In this document: in pieces, positions 59,059-64,000 of the stretch
How the letters are laid out: the number at the start of each line of letters is the position of its first letter
How positions within the stretch are numbered: position 1 is the first letter of the stretch
Assembly (NCBI RefSeq): GCF_029278605.1
Contig: NZ_CP119572.1
Coordinates: 372,001-436,000, forward strand
DNA length: 64,000 bases
Direction of reading: 5' to 3'
Source: Cupriavidus sp. WKF15
Lineage (GTDB): Bacteria; Pseudomonadota; Gammaproteobacteria; Burkholderiales; Burkholderiaceae
The notes under the pieces: model-generated
The model's database searches: none
The model's input: the letters and a program-made list of their open reading frames with translations, nothing else
What the model was told of the DNA's origin: nothing
Made by a program: the position numbers and the translations under genes

Positions 59059-59307
59059 TCAGATGCCGAGGATCTTCTTCGCTTCGAGCAGCGACTTCAT
59101 GGCTTCGTCATGCTGGCCGGCCTTGTGGTAGGCCTCGCCTTCGGCGCGCAGCTTCTGCACGCGCGCAGCGTCTTGCGGCGACAGCGCCGGCTTGGTCGAG
59201 AGCTTGGCGTCGATGGCCTTCATCTCGTTGGGGCAGTTGTGGGCCAGGGCAAGGGTGCTGGCGCCAGCCAGCAGGATTGCCGTGAGGATAGAAAGAGTCT
59301 TGCGCAC
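59059..59307 (-). CDS. Small exported hypothetical protein
   Basis: 82 residues: signal peptide (about 1-22, LALA-H) followed by a short helical domain (HNCPNEMKAIDAKL, LSPQDAARVQKLRAEGEAYHKAG) like a single TPR-related hairpin. Not assigned to a named family. Convergent with the RcnB-like gene. Confidence 0.75.
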   Translation of the reverse strand: MRKTLSILTAILLAGASTLALAHNCPNEMKAIDAKLSTKPALSPQDAARVQKLRAEGEAYHKAGQHDEAMKSLLEAKKILGI

Positions 59308-59565
59308 ATTCCCTCCCGTTCATGAGGTTGGGAAATCCAGCATAGTCCATGCACGCCAGCGGCGCCTGCGGTGCTACAGCAAGGTGCGCCGGCAGCCATT
59401 CCGCTGCTATGTTGGAGAACCCGTACTGGCCCGCATCATCCCGACCGCCCCGACCGCGCATCGAATCCTCCGCCGAGCATTATTCACTGGCCTTGCTGTG
59501 CGCCGCCTGTACGCAGTAAGGCACCCGCCAGACCAGTGTTCCATCCAATCCCAGGCAAAACAAGC

Positions 59566-59590
59566 GTTTCATGGTAATCCATTATGGAAC
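59566..59590. promoter_or_regulatory. Inverted repeat GTTTCAT-N11-ATGGAAC
   Basis: 7-bp arms with one mismatch (59566-59572, 59584-59590), overlapping the -24 element. The same half-site recurs near the aminotransferase promoter, making an RpiR-regulator operator possible. Confidence 0.4.
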
Positions 59591-59600
59591 AATTGTTGCT
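59585..59600 (+). promoter_or_regulatory. Sigma-54 promoter for the amino-acid binding protein
   Basis: TGGAACAATTGTTGCT: GG and GC spaced by 10 bp, close to TGGCACG-N4-TTGCT. The predicted start at about 59611 leaves a 51-nt leader. Confidence 0.68.
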
Positions 59601-59661
59601 AGCCGCCTAGCATCCCATCACCCCGACGGCGAATCCGGAATTCGCCATTCAAGGAGCTATC

Positions 59662-60570
59662 ATGAACGCCGTGAAATTCACCTGCCTGGGTCTCGCCTTG
59701 ACCGCTGCCCTGACCGCGGGCACCGCGCTGGCCGTTGATGTTGCGAGCAGCCCGACGCTAAGCAAGATCAAATCGTCCGGAACCATCGCCATCGGCCACC
59801 GCACGTCGTCGATCCCGTTCTCGTACTACGACAGCAACCAGAAGGTGATCGGCTTCTCGCAGGATCTCTGCGACCGCGTGGTGAATGAGGTGAAGAAGCA
59901 GACCGGCGTGCCCAACCTGCAGGTCCGCATGGTGCCGGTCACGTCGCAGAACCGCATCTCGCTCGTGCAGAACGGCACGGTGGACCTGGAGTGCGGCGTT
60001 ACCACCAACCTGAAGTCGCGCCAGGAGCAGGTGGCGTTCTCGACCACGTTCTTCGTGGCCGGCACCCGGTTGCTGGTGAAGAAGGGCAGCCCCGTGCATG
60101 ACTTCTCCGACCTGTCCGGCAAGGCGGTGGTCACCAATGCGGGTACGACCTCGGAACGCATCCTGCGCCGCCTGAACGACGAGAAGAAGGCCAATATCAC
60201 GATCCAGAGCGCCAAGGACTACGGCGAATCATTCCTGATCCTGCAGTCGGGACGCGTGGCCGCGTTCATGATGGATGACGTGCTGCTGTCCGGCGCGCGC
60301 ACGCTGGCGCCGAATCCGGCCGAATGGGTGGTGGTCGGCACGCCGCAGTCGTTCGAGGCCTACGGCTTCATGATGCGCAAGGACGATCCGGGGTTCAAGC
60401 AGCTGGTCGACGGCGTGCTGACCGGCCTGATGAAGAGCGGCGAGATCAACACGCTCTACGACAAGTGGTTCCTCAAGCCCGTGCCGCCCAAGAACATCAA
60501 CTTCGAGTTCCCGATGAGCGAGCCGGTGAAGAAGGCCTACGCCAACCCGAACGACCAGGCGTTCGAGTAA
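59662..60570 (+). CDS. Amino-acid ABC transporter substrate-binding protein (GltI-like)
   Basis: 302 residues: signal peptide (to about residue 25, GTALAVD), then a type-II periplasmic binding fold: SGTIAIGHRTSSIPFSYYDS, IGFSQDLCDRVVNEVKKQTG, RISLVQNGTVDLECGVTTN and SESFLILQSGRV-like region. Closest in character to glutamate/aspartate binding proteins. No permease or ATPase gene follows, so it is an orphan subunit sharing a transporter encoded elsewhere. Its sigma-54 promoter suggests nitrogen or carbon control. Confidence 0.9.
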   Translation: MNAVKFTCLGLALTAALTAGTALAVDVASSPTLSKIKSSGTIAIGHRTSSIPFSYYDSNQKVIGFSQDLCDRVVNEVKKQTGVPNLQVRMVPVTSQNRISLVQNGTVDLECGVTTNLKSRQEQVAFSTTFFVAGTRLLVKKGSPVHDFSDLSGKAVVTNAGTTSERILRRLNDEKKANITIQSAKDYGESFLILQSGRVAAFMMDDVLLSGARTLAPNPAEWVVVGTPQSFEAYGFMMRKDDPGFKQLVDGVLTGLMKSGEINTLYDKWFLKPVPPKNINFEFPMSEPVKKAYANPNDQAFE

Positions 60571-60577
60571 GCGGTGG

Positions 60578-61471
60578 TCAGTCGCGGTCGGCCCGCACGT
60601 AGGCGCCGGCGCGGTGCAGTTCGCCTTCTGCCTGTTCCAGCGCACGGATGGCGCCCTTGCCTTTGCGTGCGAGGAGCTGCTCCACCAGCGCTTCGACCGT
60701 GGCGATGCCGGCCGTGATCGACGGGAAGAACGACGGGCTTTCCACCGAGAACAGCAGCGTGCAGTCGGCGGCCAGCGCGATCGGCGCGACCGAGCTGTCG
60801 GTCAGCGCCACGACCTTGCAGCCGGCCTCGCGCGCGGCGCTGGCCACGCGGATGATCTCCTGCGAATACGGCGCAAAGCTGATCACCAGCACCGCGTCGC
60901 GCGGGCCAAAGGCGCGCAGCTCCATCTCCAGGCTCCCCGCATCGCCGCGCACCAGTTGCACGGTGCTGCGGAACAGCCGGTAGACGTAGTGGAACGTGTA
61001 GGCAATCGGGAAGCATGAGCGGAACCCGGCCACATGCACGCTGGCTGCGGCGGACAGCAGCTCGGCGGCGGCCTGCAGGGCCTTCTCGTTGCCCGCGCCG
61101 ATCTGGTCGAGATTGTTGTGCTGGGCTTCCAGCATCTCGCCGAGCATCCGGCTCGTGCCGCCATCGCGCACCACCTTGCGGGCCCGGCGTGCATAGGGCT
61201 GCGAACTGCCGCGCAGGGCGTCGACGAACAGTTCGCGCAAGCCCTGCCAGCCTTCGAAACCCAGATGCTGCGACAGCCGCACGAGCGTGGCCGGCTGCAC
61301 CCCCGCGCTCACCGCGATCTTGCGCATCGACAACACCGGCACATCCTGCGGATGGTCCAGCAGGTAGCGCGCGCCGCTCTGGAATTGCACGCTCAGCGTT
61401 TGAAAGCTGGCGCGCAGCCGGGCCTGCAAGGCATCCAGGTCTTCTGGCGGGGTGATGCTGGGCGACGACAT
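60578..61471 (-). CDS. MurR/RpiR family transcriptional regulator
   Basis: 297 residues: N-terminal helix-turn-helix_6 domain (VLSMRKIAVSAGVQPATLVRLSQHLGFEGWQGLRELF) and C-terminal SIS sugar-phosphate-type ligand domain (ASVHVAGFRSCFPIAYTFHYV, DAVLVISFAPYSQEIIRVA). It converges with the amino-acid binding-protein gene (7 bp apart) and is divergent from the aminotransferase, whose promoter it probably regulates. ATG at 61471 chosen as a compact start. Confidence 0.88.
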   Translation of the reverse strand: MSSPSITPPEDLDALQARLRASFQTLSVQFQSGARYLLDHPQDVPVLSMRKIAVSAGVQPATLVRLSQHLGFEGWQGLRELFVDALRGSSQPYARRARKVVRDGGTSRMLGEMLEAQHNNLDQIGAGNEKALQAAAELLSAAASVHVAGFRSCFPIAYTFHYVYRLFRSTVQLVRGDAGSLEMELRAFGPRDAVLVISFAPYSQEIIRVASAAREAGCKVVALTDSSVAPIALAADCTLLFSVESPSFFPSITAGIATVEALVEQLLARKGKGAIRALEQAEGELHRAGAYVRADRD

Positions 61472-61620
61472 TGATGCTCCGGATTGAGGTCGTAACGATT
61501 GTTGCACAGGCGGCGCGGCCCGACATCACCCGGTCGCGTGGCCCGTTATGCACCAGGGCCGGCGCCAAGCGTCCCATCGGCCGCCCGCGGTAGATTCATT
61601 CGATTCTTTTATCGGTAACG

Positions 61621-61638
61621 ATGAAACATACGTTGCAT
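61621..61638. promoter_or_regulatory. Inverted repeat overlapping the aminotransferase promoter
   Basis: ATGAAAC-N4-GTTGCAT: 7-bp arms with one mismatch, directly over the -35 hexamer. Shares the ATGAAAC/GTTTCAT half-site with 59566-59590. Candidate operator for the divergent RpiR regulator. Confidence 0.45.
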
Positions 61639-61662
61639 ATCACCGCGCCTTCTCCTTATACT
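61633..61662 (+). promoter_or_regulatory. Putative promoter of the class III aminotransferase
   Basis: TTGCAT (61633-61638), 18-bp spacer, TATACT (61657-61662). The distance to the ATG at 61769 is about 105 bp. Confidence 0.55.
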
Positions 61663-61768
61663 TTCCGATAGCCGCGCTGCCGGCTGGCTATATATCGACC
61701 ATCTGGTCCGGAACCTGTATGTCGGCGGCGCGTTGCCCAATTCCTCCTTTATTGCAGGAACGATCGCC

Positions 61769-63094
61769 ATGACTCACGTCTTTCATCGCAATCCGCGCCA
61801 GACCTTGCCTGTCGCGGTCGCCGGCAGCGGCATCGAGCTGGTCGACAGCGAAGGCCGTCGCTACCTCGACGCCTCCGGCGGCGCGGCGGTGTCATCGCTG
61901 GGCCATGGCCACCCGCGCGTGATCGCGGCGATCAAGGCGCAGCTCGACACCATCGCCTACGCGCACACCTCGTTCTTCACCACGGAGGTGTCCGAGACGC
62001 TCGCGCAGACGCTGGCGCAGGCCGCGCCCGGCGACCTCGATCATGTCTACTTTGTTTCTGGCGGTTCCGAGGCGGTCGAGGCCGCGCTCAAGCTCGCGCG
62101 CCAGTATTTCGTTGAACTGGGGCAGGGCAGCCGCCGCCATTTCATCGCGCGGCGCCAGAGCTATCACGGCAATACGCTCGGCGCGCTGGCCATCGGCGGC
62201 AATGCGTGGCGCCGCGAGCCGTTCCTGCCGCTGCTGGTGCCGGCGCACCATGTGTCGCCGTGCTATGCCTACCGCGACCAGGCGGCCGGCGAGACCGACC
62301 ATCAGTACGCACAACGGCTGGCCGACGAACTGGAGGCCAAGATCCTGGAACTCGGCCCCGTGAGCGTGGCGGCCTTTGTCGCAGAAACCGTGGTCGGTGC
62401 CACGGCCGGTGCCGTGCCGCCGGTGGCGGACTACCTCAAGCGCATCCGCGCCGTGTGCGACAAGTACGGCGTGCTGCTGATCCTGGACGAGGTCATGTCC
62501 GGCATGGGGCGCACCGGCTATCTCTTTGCCTGCGAGGAGGACGGCGTGGTGCCCGACATCGTCACCATTGCCAAGGGTCTCGGCGGCGGCTACCAGCCGA
62601 TCGGCGCGATGATCTCCACGCGCCGGATCTACGACACCATCGTGGCCGGCAGCGGCTTCTTCCAGCACGGCCACACGTATATCGGCCATGCCACCGCATG
62701 CGCGGCTGCGCTGGCCGTCCAGCGCACCATTGCCGAAGACAAGCTGCTGGCCAATGTGCGCGAGCGCGGCGAGCAGCTGCGCGCGCGCCTGCGCGAGGCG
62801 CTTGGCAGTCATCCGAATGTTGGCGACATCCGCGGCCGTGGCTTGTTCGTCGGCGTGGAATTCGTTGCCGACCGCGTCAGCAAGGCCACGCTCGACCCCA
62901 AGCTCAAGACCCACGCGAAGCTGAAGGCCGCGGCGATGCAGAACGGCCTGCTGGTCTATCCGATGGGCGGCACTGTCGATGGCGTCAACGGCGACCACGT
63001 GCTGTTCGCACCGCCGTTCATCTGCACGGCGCGGGACATTGACGAGATCGTCGAGCGGTTTGCGGGGGCGGTTGCGGCTGTCTTGCCGACGTAA
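61769..63094 (+). CDS. Class III aminotransferase
   Basis: 441 residues. PLP-dependent fold-type I aminotransferase of the omega/class III group: YFVSGGSEAVEAALKLARQ, the RRQSYHGNTLGALAIGG segment, the DEVMSGMGRTGYLFACEE motif and the PLP-lysine segment VTIAKGLGGGYQPIGAM. The amino donor is unknown; neighbours suggest amino-acid catabolism. The ATG at 61769 follows CAGGA by 9 nt. Confidence 0.92.
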   Translation: MTHVFHRNPRQTLPVAVAGSGIELVDSEGRRYLDASGGAAVSSLGHGHPRVIAAIKAQLDTIAYAHTSFFTTEVSETLAQTLAQAAPGDLDHVYFVSGGSEAVEAALKLARQYFVELGQGSRRHFIARRQSYHGNTLGALAIGGNAWRREPFLPLLVPAHHVSPCYAYRDQAAGETDHQYAQRLADELEAKILELGPVSVAAFVAETVVGATAGAVPPVADYLKRIRAVCDKYGVLLILDEVMSGMGRTGYLFACEEDGVVPDIVTIAKGLGGGYQPIGAMISTRRIYDTIVAGSGFFQHGHTYIGHATACAAALAVQRTIAEDKLLANVRERGEQLRARLREALGSHPNVGDIRGRGLFVGVEFVADRVSKATLDPKLKTHAKLKAAAMQNGLLVYPMGGTVDGVNGDHVLFAPPFICTARDIDEIVERFAGAVAAVLPT

Positions 63095-63176
63095 CTACGC
63101 CGGGATTGTGATGCTGCGGCGACATGGGTGGTCTGTCTTGTAGCCGCAACGCCGCGTCGTCGGCATAGCAATTTCT

Positions 63177-63205
63177 TTGACCCTTGCAAAAGCGTGGCTT
63201 ACACT
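63177..63205 (+). promoter_or_regulatory. Sigma-70 promoter for the pilin cluster
   Basis: TTGACC (63177-63182), 17-bp spacer, TACACT (63200-63205). Start expected near 63212, ahead of the pilin genes. Confidence 0.65.
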
Positions 63206-63359
63206 TCGCGCCATAGCGCTGGAAATAGGTCATCCGGCACATAATAAGCATCGGAGCGCGAGCATGGGACATAGAAGCCCTGCAGTGCGACACGACAGCA
63301 GGGTCAAGTTTTTAGGGCTGTCGTTTCGGGTCATAGGGGAATATCGGTCTTCCACTGGC

Positions 63360-63809
63360 ATGCGATGCCGGTGCGGGCATGCGCGTTCGCGTCATGCCAG
63401 GCCGGCGTTCGGGTTCACGCTGATCGAGCTGATGATCACGGTGGCGATCATCGCCATCCTGGCCACCATCGCGTATCCCTCCTACACGCAGTACGTCATC
63501 CGCAGCAACCGCTCTGCTGCGCAGAGTTTCATACTGGGCGTTGCCAACCAGCAGGAACAGTACAGCCTGGACGCCCGCCAGTACGCGACCACGCTGACGA
63601 CGCTTGGTGTCACGGTCCCTTCGGAGGTTTCCCGCAACTACGCCGTCACGCTGACTGCGAACAATGCGGCGACACCGCCCACCTATACCGTCACCGCCAC
63701 GCCCACTGGCGGCCAGCTCGCCAGTGACACGAATTGTTTGGCACTGACGGTGGACCAGACCGGCACCAAGGGCATCAGCGGTCCGGGGCCCCTGACAAGT
63801 TGCTGGTGA
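63360..63809 (+). CDS. Type IV pilin-like protein (PilE group)
   Basis: 149 residues with a short basic leader, the prepilin cleavage site FG-FTLIELM and a hydrophobic N-terminal helix (MITVAIIAILATIAYPSYTQYVIRSNRS), then a pilin globular domain with two Cys (TNCLALTV and LTSCW) likely forming the D-loop disulfide. A minor or major pilin assembled by the PilD/PilB system. The start is uncertain: 63264 (after GGAG) would give a 49-residue leader and 181 residues in all. Confidence 0.85.
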   Translation: MRCRCGHARSRHARPAFGFTLIELMITVAIIAILATIAYPSYTQYVIRSNRSAAQSFILGVANQQEQYSLDARQYATTLTTLGVTVPSEVSRNYAVTLTANNAATPPTYTVTATPTGGQLASDTNCLALTVDQTGTKGISGPGPLTSCW

Positions 63810-63815
63810 GCGGCC

Positions 63816-64000
63816 ATGATCTTTTTCAAATGCCTTTCACCAGCGTCCAGGCGGAGCTGCGGCTTCACGCTCATCGAACTGATGACCACGGTGCTTATCG
63901 CGGCCATTCTGCTGTCCGCCGGTACGCCCTACTTCAGAGATTTCATACTGGGCCAGCGGATACGTGCAGCGGCTTCCGATCTGGCATCCAGCCTGGTCTA
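63816..64000 (+). CDS. GspH/FimT-family pseudopilin (partial, runs off the window)
   Basis: At least 61 residues visible: MIFFKCLSPASRRSCG, the cleavage site CG-FTLIELM and helix TTVLIAAILLSAGTPYFRDFILGQRIRAAASDLASSL. The PYFRDFILGQRIRAAASDL pattern is typical of FimT/GspH minor pilins, which prime pilus assembly. Starts 6 bp after the pilin stop, so a pilin/minor-pilin operon continues beyond the window. Confidence 0.88.
   Translation, partial: MIFFKCLSPASRRSCGFTLIELMTTVLIAAILLSAGTPYFRDFILGQRIRAAASDLASSLV

Larger units (their letters stand above)
59308..59661. other. Intergenic region upstream of the amino-acid binding protein
   Basis: 354 bp with a sigma-54 promoter (59585-59600), an inverted repeat GTTTCAT/ATGGAAC overlapping it, and a weak NtrC-like site near 59350. 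No gene recognised. Confidence 0.6.

Overview
The window is a GC-rich (by eye about 65-67 percent), densely packed chromosomal segment from a betaproteobacterium of the Burkholderiales. Gene order and protein sequences look most like Cupriavidus/Ralstonia, with Cupriavidus my best guess. That is an inference from remembered synteny (ctaE-surf1-ctaA-ctaB-sco, ispE-tRNA-Gln-prs-rplY-pth, kdsD-lptC-lptA-lptB-rpoN-hpf-ptsN-hprK-rapZ), not from a search. Nearly everything is core genome. I see no IS element, prophage, CRISPR array or rRNA operon.

Layout: 1-4.9 kb is the tail of the aa3 cytochrome oxidase cluster (ctaE end, SURF1, an SCO-like protein, heme A and heme O synthases, SCO). 5-6.3 kb holds rpoH with a perfect CIRCE operator. 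6.3-8.2 kb has a pirin and ybiB. 8.3-12.4 kb is a nitrate-type ABC importer (nrtABD order A-B-D, minus strand) with the ANTAR regulator nasT; its leader carries an NtrC-like site, a sigma-54 promoter, two ANTAR hexaloop hairpins and a terminator. 12.6-14 kb encodes an FAH-family hydrolase and maleylacetoacetate isomerase. 14-20 kb has ftsY, two M16 peptidases, rsmD, coaD and a ferredoxin. 20-26.2 kb is pth-rplY-prs-tRNA-Gln-ispE-lolB-TPR protein. 26.3-30.6 kb is mutM, a dynamin-like GTPase and mutY. 30.6-40 kb is the LPS-transport/sigma-54/PTS-Ntr block on the minus strand. 40-51.5 kb has a cation/proton antiporter, an RHH protein, a DJ-1 protein, apt, LysE, a Na/Pi transporter, a PF04008 protein, uvrA and an MFS transporter. 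51.8-54.3 kb is ssb followed by a looser, lower-GC stretch with a small orphan protein, an atypical SDR and an acylphosphatase. 54.5-58.9 kb has the acetate symporter pair, a cupin, a secreted papain-like-fold protein and an RcnB-like protein. 59.6-63.1 kb is an amino-acid binding protein, an RpiR regulator and a class III aminotransferase. 63.2-64 kb begins a type IV pilin/pseudopilin cluster cut by the window edge.

The most interesting signals are regulatory. The nrtA leader combines nitrogen-status control (NtrC/sigma-54) with nitrate control (NasT antitermination), and its predicted transcript would begin at the first base of the first ANTAR hairpin. A second sigma-54 promoter precedes the orphan amino-acid binding protein, and rpoN itself lies in the window. 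I do not claim a wholly new system; the best candidates for under-described biology are the dynamin-like GTPase between two 8-oxoguanine repair genes, the NasT unit without an adjacent NasS, and the RpiR/aminotransferase/binding-protein unit with shared half-sites.
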